A DNA stretch of 64,000 nt from Cucumis sativus (Eukaryota; Streptophyta; Magnoliopsida; Cucurbitales; Cucurbitaceae): contig NC_026658.2 in assembly GCF_000004075.3 (NCBI RefSeq), positions 24,106,075-24,170,074 on the forward strand, read 5' to 3'. The translations under genes were made by a program, and so were the position numbers. How positions within the stretch are numbered: the stretch's first letter is position 1; each line of letters opens with the position of its first letter. Below are positions 44,653 to 55,746 of the stretch, one piece after another. The notes under the pieces are model-generated. The model saw only the letters and a program-made list of their open reading frames with translations, was not told where the DNA came from and did not search any database.

Positions 44653-45679
44653 ATAGGATTTTTTTTAAAAATAATGTAAAATTTGAAACATATTTCAAAA
44701 ATAGGGTAGTTGCAAAACTATTTTCAAAAATAGGTGTTTTGAGGTGAAGTCGTGGACGGGGTACACGACTGGCCCCCACATACTCTATTTTTTCCTTATT
44801 TTTATATTTATACTACACTGGGCCCCACATTTTTTAATTTACTCATTATTTATATAAGTGGGTCCCACACACTTCATTTTTTCTCATTATTTATATATAC
44901 ATACTCACATATAATATAATATAATATATATATTATACATTCAAATTCTAAAAATATCTTTCTTTATTAAATTAATTTATTTTTTTATTTTTTTCTTTAT
45001 ATATATTTAAATATCACAATCTTCAATCTTCAATTTTTCTTATTAAATTCATTTTTCTAATTTAATTTAATTCTTTCTTAATCAAAATTATACATATATT
45101 TTTTTTCCAATTTTCAATTTTTTTTAAAAAAATCTCATATATTAACAAAACATGTTATTAAAAATATATTAAACAAATTAAAAGAGTAATAATAATAATA
45201 ATTTATATATATATATATATTTATTTATTTAATATCTCAATCTTCAAATTTTCTTATTAATTCATCTTTTCTAATTTAATTTAATTATTTCTTAACCAAA
45301 ATTATATATATATTTAAATATATATAAAGAAAAAAATAAAAAAATAAATTAATTTAATAAAGAAAGATATTTTTAGAATTTGAATGTATAATATATATAT
45401 TATATTATATGTGAGTATGTATATATAAATAATGAGAAAAAATGAAGTGTGTGGGACCCACGTATATAAATAATGAGAAAATTAAAAAATGTGAGGCCCA
45501 GTGTAGTATAAATATAAAAATAAGGAAAAAATAGAGTATGTGGGGGCCACTGCATGGAAGTCGTGTACCCCGTCCACGACTTCACCTCAAAACACCTATT
45601 TTTGAAAATAGTTTTGCAACTACCCTATTTTTGAAATATGTTTCAAATTTTACATTATTTTTAAAAAAAATCCTAATAT
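44653..45679. repeat. Large palindrome (inverted repeat, arms about 365 bp, spacer 295 bp)
   Basis: Left arm 44653-45014 and right arm 45310-45679 are near-perfect reverse complements, for example GTCGTGGACGGGGTACACGA at about 44749 against its complement at about 45560. The spacer holds two direct copies of a CAATCTTCAA...CTAATTTAATTTAATT stretch. It is probably a foldback/hairpin-type DNA transposon; no transposase is seen. The similar open frames at 44543-44779 (minus) and 45538-45750 (plus) are the same arm sequence read twice. Confidence 0.85.
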
Positions 45680-46159
45680 ATATAGTAAAACATTTTAAAA
45701 GTTTTATAAATATAACAAATCTATTGAAATTTAGAAATCTATCAGGCTAAATTTTAAAAATAAGGTTATAACACACAATTATATGATATTTTGTTAGTGA
45801 TATTGTATTTGAATGAAATGATTGAAATGATTGAAATACTTGCTTGCACTTGAAAAGACAAGTCTCCCCTTGGGGTTTTTGTATGGTTCATCTCTTCACA
45901 TTCTAATGATACCATACATTTATTATTATTTTATTTTTGCATATCATTAATAGATACCGTTAAGAGTCATCTACAGCTTTTCAAATTTTACAAATAATTT
46001 CCAATAACTTTGACTTATTTTTCATCACGTGGCTCATTCTTATCCTTTAATCACTTTCAATTGAATTAAACAAAATAATAAATACTTATTTGTAGTTTTT
46101 TTAATTTAATATTTCTTTCTCATTGTTTCTCACATTGTTCTTAAATCATTTTATTTAGA

Positions 46160-46432
46160 GTAATTGGAACGAACAACTATTTTAGCAATAATAATTAAGG
46201 ATATAGCAACATTTAAAAAAAAATTACAAATATAGTAAAACTATCAGTGATAAACTTGTATTGCTGATAGACTTTATATGGTATATCAGTGATAGACCAA
46301 TATTTGCAACATGGTCTATTAGTGTATCAGTGATAGAATTTGATAAACTTTACTATATTTGCAATTTTTTTAAAATTGTGCTATATACTTAATTAATTTG
46401 AATTTAATTGCTAAATTTGCAACTAACCATTT
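46160..46432. mobile_element. MITE-like hairpin of the TCTATCA/TGATAGA family
   Basis: The left side (TTTAGCAATAATAATTAAGG, then ATATAGCAACATTTAAAAAA) is repeated in inverted form on the right (CTATATTTGCAATTTTTTTAAA, then TACTTAATTAATTTGAATTT, then AATTGCTAAATTTGC). The middle carries alternating TATCAGTGATAGA motifs. No coding capacity. Related copies lie at about 54758-55012 and, degenerate, at 44040-44490, 22190-22340 and 15960-16110. Confidence 0.6.
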
Positions 46433-47710
46433 TATTTATAAATTTATTATTCATGTGCACCATGGAATCATTCATGTAATCAAATTATTTTTTTTTCTTA
46501 TAAACTTTTGTTTTTGCAAAATAAGGTCTACAGATTAAAACAAGTCATATTGTATTATTTGTTTTTTATTTTATGTTTGTAAATATTGTAGATAATTGCA
46601 CATTGATAAAATATAAAAACCAAAACGTTACCTAATTCCACCTAAAAACGTTACCTAATTCCACCTAAAATCGACATAGAGTAGACGCTCGAGAGTTCCT
46701 AATAATTAATAGGAGTAAAAGAGTATATAAGTCATAAATGCTTCAGTTACTCTATTTCCTTTTTCTATAGTTTATATACTTGAACTAAACAAGCTATTTT
46801 GTTCAACGAAAAAAATGTCAAACGTTTGACACAAAGATTAAAGAGGAGAAAAACAATAAGTTGTAGATTGAAGTATAAATAGCGAAATAAAATGAAATAG
46901 GGAGGTGATGAGGTGTAGATATTCTATAAGATCATGTTTGCTTTGTTTTTTAAGAGAGAGTATACTAATGCAACATTTGATTTATAACGAGGTATCAACA
47001 ATTTCTATTCATATATTGATCTTAAGGAGCTATTTGTTTTTTGAAAAAAAGTAGATAACCAGAATCTTATATGCTCTTGTAGATATATTAAACCACAGAC
47101 GTCCGACGTTTTTAGATTACCATATTTGTATTTTACAAATATTTTTTGTAGATATCAAAGGAATGTTATAGAATTTCTATTTGGAAATGGCTTAAATTTA
47201 CTCCATGTTCGAATAATACCTTTACGATTTTTTATTAATTTATACTTAATAACAACACTTAAACTTACTTCCTTTAAATAAATAAAAAAAAATAGCACAA
47301 CTTTAAATATCAAAATGAACAAAGTTGAGTGCAAAAATTGATATTTTATGGAAAAAAATATTCTACATTTATGGGATTACGTGTTCAGACAGATTTTATT
47401 TATTAGGGTTTGATTATAATAATTTGAATTGAGTATGTGATATTTTAGTTTGAATTATAATAGCACGTGGAAGCACTCGATGTCTATATTATTTTAGTTT
47501 GATAAAAAACGTAAATAAAATAAGAATTTAAAATTTATAATTAAAGTTTATTATGTGATGTATTTAAATAGTAATTACTATTTACTATTGTATTATTATT
47601 CTAACAAAACTTGAAGAAATCTCAATTGCTTCATGGATATGAAAATATTATGCTTTTCACAGGTTTGAAACATGGAGATTCATTCTTCTTTAACCATTCG
47701 TCTCAAAGTT

Positions 47711-47716
47711 CACGTG
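47711..47716 (+). promoter_or_regulatory. G-box (CACGTG) upstream of peptidase copy 2
   Basis: Same CACGTG and flanks (AAAGTTCACGTGGACCCAAA) as copy 1, about 145 bp before the start codon. Confidence 0.45.
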
Positions 47717-47857
47717 GACCCAAATTTTTCTCTTCCCCCCCGAATCGAGGCGCCACACATAGATGTTTATGCCACTCCAAACGCCCGTCGAATATCTCCC
47801 ACTTGTTCAATCGCACCCATAACCGACACTGACTGAATCACCGCTCTAACAAGAACA

Positions 47858-50800
47858 ATGGCTTCCTCTGTCGCATCTTCAGTTACTAACCAACTAGATA
47901 AAATTACTGCACCCTATGGCTCATGGAAGTCTCCGATCACCGCCGACGTTGTGTCCGGCGCCTCCAAGCGAATCGGCGGTGCTGTTGTTGATGGTTCCGG
48001 TCGCCTTGTCTGGCTTGAATCACGGCCCTCTGAATCTGGGTATGGCTAATGAACTACTTTCCTTTGTGTTTCTAAATGGAAATTCTAACGACAGTTGAAC
48101 CCATTTGTTATAATTAAACTGTAATTAGCTTTATTCAGCGTAAGTTCATTTTCAGTTTGAAATGTTGAATTGGTTTAGGCGGGAAGTTCTTGTCAAGGAA
48201 CCGGAGAAGCTTGGCGGTGAGAATATTGATGTTACTCCAAAGGAGTTTTCAGTTCGGACTACTGCACAGGAGTACGGCGGTGGTGCTTTCATGGTGTCTG
48301 GGGACACAGTAGTCTTCTCTAATTTTGAGGATCAGAGACTGTATAAGCAATCAATTAAACCCCATGGTTGCACCAATGTTGACCTATGATCAAGATTAAG
48401 TCAATGAACTTATAACTTAATATTTCAAGTTTGTATTTCTTATAGCTTGTGTTATCTATGATGCCAGATTCTGCTCCTCGGCCCCTTACTCCAGATTATG
48501 GTGGTCCGTTGGTTAGTTATGCTGATGGAGTGTTTGATTTATGTTTCAATCGTTATATCGCTGTACGGGAAGGTAGATATTAGTGTATGATTATGTTACC
48601 ATTTGGGGCCTATATGATAGGGTCTATAACATATCTATCTTTTTTCGATATTTCCTTTGATAAGAAATACTGCTGCGTAAATTTTGGGAAGATTTATTTG
48701 TATGTTAAAATTTTACTTCAATCTTTGGTAGATCGGCGCATCAGTAGCTCAAGTCCAACTACGACCATTGTATCTATAAAACTCGAAGGGAAGGCTATAG
48801 AAGGTAAGGAAGAGGTATGCTGTTTCATACAAAATGAAGCTAGATACTAATGGAAACCTAAATGTAGGAGTTTTCTCTGAGGTGGATCTTTTTTGCTGAT
48901 GAATTGTGTTGTTGTACTTTGCATCTTGCTTGAATTTAATTTGCAGATCCAGAGGTACTTGTTGAGGGAAGTGACTTTTATGCTTTTCCTCGAGTGGATC
49001 CCAAAGGGAAACGGATTGCATGGATCCAATGGCATCACCCTAACATGTCATGGGACAAATCAGAGCTTTGGGTTGGTTACTTTTCTGATAATGGGTGAGT
49101 TCGAGGTTGTTTAAGTAACTCCTTACGGATACTCTTTTCTTACTGCATTGACATCTTTGCTTCGAACATTAATATTTTCTGTATACCAATGTCATGATAT
49201 AGCTTCTACTCTGCAGTGAAATCAACAAGCGTGTCTGTGTTGCTGGTTGTGAACCAGAGCTAGTGGAATCACCAACTGAGCCTAAGTGGTCTTCTGAGGG
49301 TACTCGCTTATGCCATTTGATTAATGAACTGTTTCATGTCCCAATTTCTTACAATTATTAGTTCATCTGTTTGGAACGTGCAGGAGAACTTTTTTTTGTT
49401 ACTGATAGGAAAAATGGGTTCTGGAATCTATACAAATGGGTACGTTTTCTTGTTTAGTTTTTGCTTCAATGATATGCTGTCTTAACTACCAATCTTGCCA
49501 TGAGGTCCCAAGAAATAGTATGTAAACATACGCAACAAAATTGGGACAATGTTGAACTGTTCATATTTCTGTTGATTATATTGAGCTGAATGAGCGCATT
49601 AATTATACCAAGAACTCAGCCTTTCTTTCCCTTGTGTTGTTATGGTTTAGTTTGAGGCAGATAATGAGGTGTCTCCAGTTTATTCTTTGAATGCGGAGTT
49701 TTCGCGACCATTTTGGGTTTTTGGCATAAACTCTTATGGTTTCTTACCTGGCAATGAAGGAGAAAACTATATAATTTGCAGCTATAGGTAATCAAAACTT
49801 TGGTGTGTTGCACTTGCGTTATCTTGTATTTTTCTTGTCTTTTTATGTTTCAATATGCACATACCAAATGGTAAACTTTTTCATCAAGATAATGGTTTTT
49901 CCATTTCATTCAGGCAGCATGGGAGGTCATATCTTGGAGTTCTGGGTGATGGACAAAGCTCTCCATCTCTGCTTGATATTCCCTTTTCAGATATTGATAA
50001 CATTGTACTATCGCAATCATCTCTTCCGTTCTCACAAAGGTCTATTGTGCATGTGAGTGGTATGTAAGAGGAGTTTCTTTTACCTTTGCAGACTATTGGG
50101 AACCATTGTTTTTATGTGGAGGGAGCGTCAGCCTTTCATCCACCATCAATTGCTAAGGTAATGTTGTTATTCTTTCATTTTCTATTTTTAACCTAAGATT
50201 TTGCATATCACGTCAATGGTTCTTTATGTGTGTAGGTTACTCTGAAAGATAAAAGCTTGAAAGTAGATGAGTTCACTATTATCTGGTCATCATCGCCTGA
50301 TATTTTGACATATAAGTCGTACTTCAGTACTCCAAAGTTAATAGAATTTGCAACAGAAGTGCCTGGTGAAAAGGCTTATGCCTACTTTTATCCACCCTTC
50401 AATCCCATTTACCATTCTAGTGGGGATGAAAAGCCTCCATTGTTGCTGGAAAGCCATGGTATGTACAAGGCAGCTTAAATTTGACAATGGCTAAATAGCA
50501 ATGTGACTTTGTTCCTGTTCTTTTATTAAAATAAAAAGGCAGAAATTTTAGTAATAGTTGCATTTCACACTGTAGGAAATATCATTCAAGCTGATCAACT
50601 AATTATCAAAAGAATTTTGACGAGAATTATTCCTACAACTCAAACATACTGGTCATTGATACACACATGTATTTATACATGATTTTCTAGTTTTTTTCGA
50701 AAATGTTGGTCATTGATTTCTTGAACAAAGATTGCCCATGACACTAAAATGTTATACATTTTATTTAAAATAGGTTTCATCTTTGTTAAATAAATATTTA

Positions 50801-53800
50801 GATTCCTAACTAAATTTCAAAAACTAAAACAAGTATTAGAAACTACTTTTTACAAAAATATATTTCAAAATTGTGCCTTATTTTTAAAAATTTTACTAAA
50901 TTCAAACATGTTTTTAAGAAATGTGAAAACAATACTAGAATTAGTTAGGAAACAAGTCTTGAAATAGAACTCTAAAAATGAATTGTCATTAACACAGGGC
51001 ACCGTTGAACTCACAAATATATCGCCATCTCCTTGTTTATATAGTTTATGTATGAGTTATTACAGGAGGCCCAACGGATGAATCGCGTGGAATATTAAAC
51101 CTAAGAGTTCAGTATTGGACTAGTCGAGGATGGGCTTTTGTCAATGTTAACTATGGTGGAAGCTCTGGTATGTACACTTGTGCATTATTATTTTGCAGAA
51201 GTTGTCTGTGTTTTAATATAATAGTACAATTTTCCCATTGGAGTGCCTTAATTATGATTCTCTGATGTCAAATTTCAGCTTTTGACATACTAAGAATATA
51301 GGCATGATATGAATGGATTTTGGATTCTTAGCCTAGTTGAAGTTTTCATTTAGATATTCTTGAAGCGATTGTGCATTGGTTCACTCTAAATTATATTGGT
51401 GTAAGTGGTGGATGATACTTGTGCAAATACTTCTTATTTTCATTTCATCTGCATGAACCGCCAATTGGGGTGCTATTTGACTTATGTGCCTATCCTAATA
51501 ACTATTGTGGTTTGTTTGGTTTATTGAAGAAAAAAGGTGCATTTTTGTGTTATAGCGTATTATATCACGAGGTACTTCTTTTCTGAAGGTTACGGGAGGG
51601 CCTATCGAGAAAGGCTTTTGAGGAAGTGGGGAATTGTTGACGTCAATGACTGTTGCAGCTGTGCGAAATATTTGGTGGATCTCTTTTGACATCGATTTTC
51701 CTTCAAAATTTGAAAGTTATGCTCAATTCTTAATAACATGTTTAAAACATTACACGTAATACTTATTTGTGTAGGTCGATTCAGGAGTAGTTGATGCAGA
51801 ACGATTGTGCATCGCTGGGGAATCTGCTGGGGGATACACTACCCTAGCTGCTCTTGCTTTCAGAGATACATTCAAGGCAGGAGCTTCCTTGTATGGTGTA
51901 AGTGACCAATCATATGGTTGTTTCTAAAGTACGATTATAATAATTTGTATCAAAGCAGATGGAATCCATATCAGATATGTATCTGATACGGATTCATCTA
52001 GATACACCTTGGATTTGTGTCTGATATGTGGTTTTGAGCAACATTTTTCTTTAATTTAATATAATCTTGTGAAAAGATATGTTGAGAGAGACAGTTTTAT
52101 ATTTTAAAAGTTTAAATAAAAGATGAAAAAAAAGAAAACAATATGTAAATCAAAAGCTTGATAAAGAAAGGAAACAAAACAAAAATTAAGAAGTACTATG
52201 TCTAGAGGATCGTGTGATTAGAGGATCTAAAAGGGAAAAGGGAAATTGGTAAGACTAGGGTTCAATAAGAGAATACAAAAACGGATTAAATGAAAAGTGA
52301 AAAGACTATCATTAATGGGATTGAATAGTCATTTAATATTATTAAATATAATTTTAACAAGGGCTGTTTTTTCTTCGTACATGTCCCATCCTATGACAAG
52401 GTGTCTCATTATTTTTTTTAACCTTGGTTACTCTTTGTTTGTTTTGTTTTTATATCTTAAATTAGCTAATTTCAACTTTTCAATCTTTTATTTTCAGGTT
52501 AGAGTTGTATTTAATTTAGATTTAAAGTATGTCCAACTAAATTAACAATTAGTATAAAATGTGTTAGGTTTGTATTAGAATTGAGTTCAAATGGAAGATG
52601 GCAGTTGGAAATTTGATACCATTGTTTACTTCCTCCAATTGGATTTCTTGTCTATCTTCTTTAATCTCTATGGAAGAACTGTATTTGTTCCAATCCAAAA
52701 TGATTCTATCATTTCTGTATTTATTGCAATATATATCAATATAGGTAGATATATAGACATAAATTTTGCCCCTTTCTATTGTTTTTTTAGTAAAAAAATG
52801 AATACTTAAACGGTCGATTCTTTTGTTTGTCTTACCAAGTCCATGTTTGGATTAACTTTTTAAACATTTTAAAAAATGTTTATAAACATTAGAAGGTCAA
52901 TTGAAATGCACCCTAATTATGTTTGATGTGTACGGGTTTATTTGGTTGTTTGGAACAGGTAGCCGACTTGCATATGTTGAATGCTGAAATGCACAAATTT
53001 GAATCTCATTATATTGGTAATCTTGTTGGTGAGTTTGAAAAAAGATAGCGGAATCTCACATTTTCCATTGAGTTTGTTTAGAAATCCCATTACTACTTCT
53101 TAGTGCCTTAGTGCCTGATTCAACTTTCTGGATTGCAGGAGATGAAAGAGACTTTTATGAAAGGTCGCCAATTAATTTTGTCGAAAAATTCTCTTGTCCA
53201 TTAATCTTGTTCCAAGGATTGGATGACAAAGTAAGCCTTTTACCTTTTTTTTTTGGTTAAATTACAAATTTGATCCATTTTGTAAGGAGAAAGTTAGAAT
53301 TTAGTGGGGACGAGCATGTTAGACCAAAATATGAGCCAACGAAATAAAACGAACCAAATTGAAGGTGGTTGGTCGGAGATGAGGGATTCGGTTGGTGTCT
53401 ATTTTGGAAAAATTCAAATCAACATAGCAAAAGAATTGCAAAAGATTATTTATGGTCAGTTTGGACTCCTTCAGGGTAAAGGTCAATTTAAGGATTTACT
53501 AAACCGACAATCGTTAGTTTGATGGCATTTTGATAGAAAAATTGACTGCGTGATTCCTCGATACACACCACCCCTAGAATTTAGTTCTTATAGTTTGATA
53601 AAACCTTGTAAACAATCTCCATTGTTTTTGATAGATTTCTCGTGAATGCTTCCTACCATATGAACTATTTTGGAAGATTTCTCAAGCCATAGGGACTAAA
53701 TTCTATTTTTTTCCGAACATGAAAGACCAAATTTGTAATATATAATTCGTTTTTCTTTGCTTTTCCTTCTCTAATTCAATTTTGTTCAGGTTGTGCCTCC

Positions 53801-54249
53801 TGTTCAAGCACGTAAGATCTACCAAGCATTGAAAGAGAAGGGCCTTCATGTGGCTTTAATTGAATACGAAGGAGAACAACACGGCTTTCGCAAGGTATAC
53901 ACTTTGAGTTTGTTTGAAACATATTTTCAAGTGTTTACTAATTAATAAATCATATTTTTGATTGTTTGACAACCACCAAAAACAACTTTTGATGTGTAGT
54001 TTAAACCGTTTTTTTTTAATCAAAAGTTAAATGAAAATGAGTTTTTTTTTCTAAGAAACACATTTTCTTCTCAAGTTAAACTGTACTCTTCAATCTATAT
54101 TGTAAGTTGAGTTTGGAATATCAGTTTATCAAAGAAAATTACAAGCTAAAGCTAGAGTGTTTGCACAGGCGGAGAATATAAAATTTACGTTGGAACAACA
54201 AATGCTGTTCTTTGCAAGAATGGTGGGACACTTTGAAGTTGCTGATTAG
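47858..54249 (+). CDS. Family S9 serine peptidase (prolyl oligopeptidase type), copy 2
   Basis: Exons: 47858-48039, 48179-48366, 48468-48572, 48732-48803, 48947-49094, 49217-49299, 49384-49439, 49651-49787, 49914-50004, 50092-50157, 50236-50458, 51066-51167, 51589-51674, 51775-51897, 52959-53028, 53139-53230, 53790-53894, 54169-54249. Total 2010 nt, 669 residues plus stop, every exon as long as in copy 1. Triad: Ser530 in [10 protein letters not shown], Asp607 in GLDDKVVPP, His639 in GEQHGFRK. The start is fixed by an in-frame TGA 33 nt upstream, so there is no room for a transit peptide unless an upstream exon exists. The exon 2 donor (ATG|GTTGCA) is weak but shared with copy 1. Introns 14 and 16 are longer than in copy 3 through insertions that predate the copy 1/copy 2 split. 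Probably a cytosolic exopeptidase or acylpeptidase; substrate unknown. Confidence 0.88.
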
Positions 54250-54757
54250 ATCAGTTCAATCACATTGTTTCCCTCAAAGCCTCGTTGTTGGTCGGTTTGA
54301 AGTTTTTAACAACTTTATGGGACCGAATGAATTATTATGTACCTTAATAAATAAAGACTGTAAATTCAGAAATTATATGGTAAACATCCAAAATGGTTAA
54401 ATATGTTGAAAATTTATAATATTTAAAAAGTTCAAGATCTTGTATGGCTGCCAAAATTTATGAATATGAGCCAAAACTGTTGGTCTTAGTTTCAGTTTTG
54501 TTCGATAACAAACAACAAAACTGATGTAAAGTTTATGTTTCAATAATTAAAAACTGAATTCTTATAATTTTTTTCTTTTAGTTCTCTTATCTTTAATATA
54601 GTTAAAGTGTAGAACTATTATTATTTTTTGAATAGAAGTTGCCATTTGGTTAATATTGAAATGATTTTGAAGAATGGAGACTGAAAATTGAGTTGAGAAT
54701 GAAGGCGAATTTGTGGTACCATTAGTTTTTTGGATAGCTGTAATTGATGGCAATTTG

Positions 54758-55012
54758 AGGAAAAATAATTAAGGATATAGCAACCTTTAGAAAAAATTGT
54801 AAATATAGCAAAACTATCGCGAATAGACTTGTATCCCTGATAGACTCGTATGATCTATTGGTGATATACCAATTTTTACAAGGTCTATCATCGATAGAAT
54901 TTGACAAATTTTACTATATTTATAATTTTTTACTATATTTACAATTTTTTAAAAATGTTGGTGTATACTTAATTATTTTAAATTTAATTGCTAAATTTGT
55001 CCTTTACTAATT
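54758..55012. mobile_element. MITE-like hairpin, second good copy
   Basis: AATAATTAAGGATATAGCAACC...AAATATAGCAAAACTATC on the left mirrors TTTACTATATTTATAATTTT...TACTTAATTATTTTAAATTT...AATTGCTAAATTTG on the right, with GATAGA/TCTATC motifs in the middle. Same family as 46160-46432. Confidence 0.55.
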
Positions 55013-55087
55013 TTTTACGATCTTAAAATAGAAAAGAAAACAAATTGTAAATGGTGTAAATGGCCCCAAATCAAACCCATTTATTAC

Positions 55088-55109
55088 GGCCCATGACAGT
55101 TGATGGGCC
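55088..55109. promoter_or_regulatory. Palindromic site II pair (GGCCCAT...ATGGGCC), candidate TCP sites upstream of copy 3
   Basis: GGCCCAT (55088-55094) and ATGGGCC (55103-55109) form an inverted pair 8 bases apart, upstream of a TTATAAATGGG box at about 55132. The duplicate of this stretch behind copy 1 (about 44510-44545) has lost both motifs (CAGCCCAC and ATGCACC). Confidence 0.45.
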
Positions 55110-55682
55110 AACAGTCAGCTGAATTAGGTGCCTTATAAATGGGAATTTTGCATGATGGCCAAAAATTGGGATCAAAATGTAAAATGACAGAAATTTAAAG
55201 AAATCGAAAAGAGATATTAATACTAATATGCAGTAAGAACTAAACCCTTTTTCTCACTCTGAACAACCTCCCGTTTCTCTTTCTCATTTCAAGTATCCAT
55301 TTCTTGTTTTTTGATTATAGTGCCTAAATACTAATTCTTGCTCGAAGCTGTCTTGTCTCTCAGTTCTTGTTTCTCTTCTATCCCTTTCTAGCTTATGTAG
55401 AACGAATAACAACTCTAAGAATAGACAATATAAGAAGAAGGAAAAATAGAAGAAGACATGAAAAAACAAAATTAAAAAACAAAAAGAAACAAGAAAGAAG
55501 CAAATGGAAGTATAAGAAAGAAGCAAATGGAAGTATTACAAAAACAACCAACAAATTATATGGTTTAATGTTTGTAGTGAATTTGAATTTAGATCAATTG
55601 CTTATCATACTTAAAAGAAACTTAATTGAACACATAACAAAAACTATAGACATAGTCCTGAAAGAAGAAAAAAAAAAGTAGC

Positions 55683-55689
55683 TATAAAA
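55683..55689 (+). promoter_or_regulatory. TATA box of peptidase copy 3
   Basis: TATAAAA within GCTATAAAAGGGAG lies 64 bp before the start codon. Transcription would begin near 55715, giving a leader of about 30 nt. Confidence 0.5.
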
Positions 55690-55746
55690 GGGAGATATGA
55701 TGTTTGTGCATGCACTTATGCTCAACCGAGCGACAAGCTGGGTTCG

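Larger units (their letters stand above)
45933..55170 (+). repeat. Tandem duplication unit 2 (contains peptidase copy 2)
   Basis: Colinear with unit 1 from about TTGCATATCATTAATAGATACCG (45938) to the promoter start of copy 3 (CCTTATAAATGGGAATTTTGC, about 55128). It lacks the retrotransposon nest and has its own MITE-like hairpin at 46.2 kb. Confidence 0.7.

Noticed and set aside
44543..45750. Two similar open frames containing SRVPRPRLHLKTPIFE
   Set aside because: They are the two arms of the palindrome read in opposite directions. The shared peptide reflects the inverted repeat, not a protein family.
55367..55681. Lys/Arg-rich open frame of 104 codons before copy 3
   Set aside because: A-rich low complexity with a short internal tandem repeat (AAGAAGCAAATGGAAGTAT twice). 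It lies upstream of the copy 3 TATA box and has no domain.
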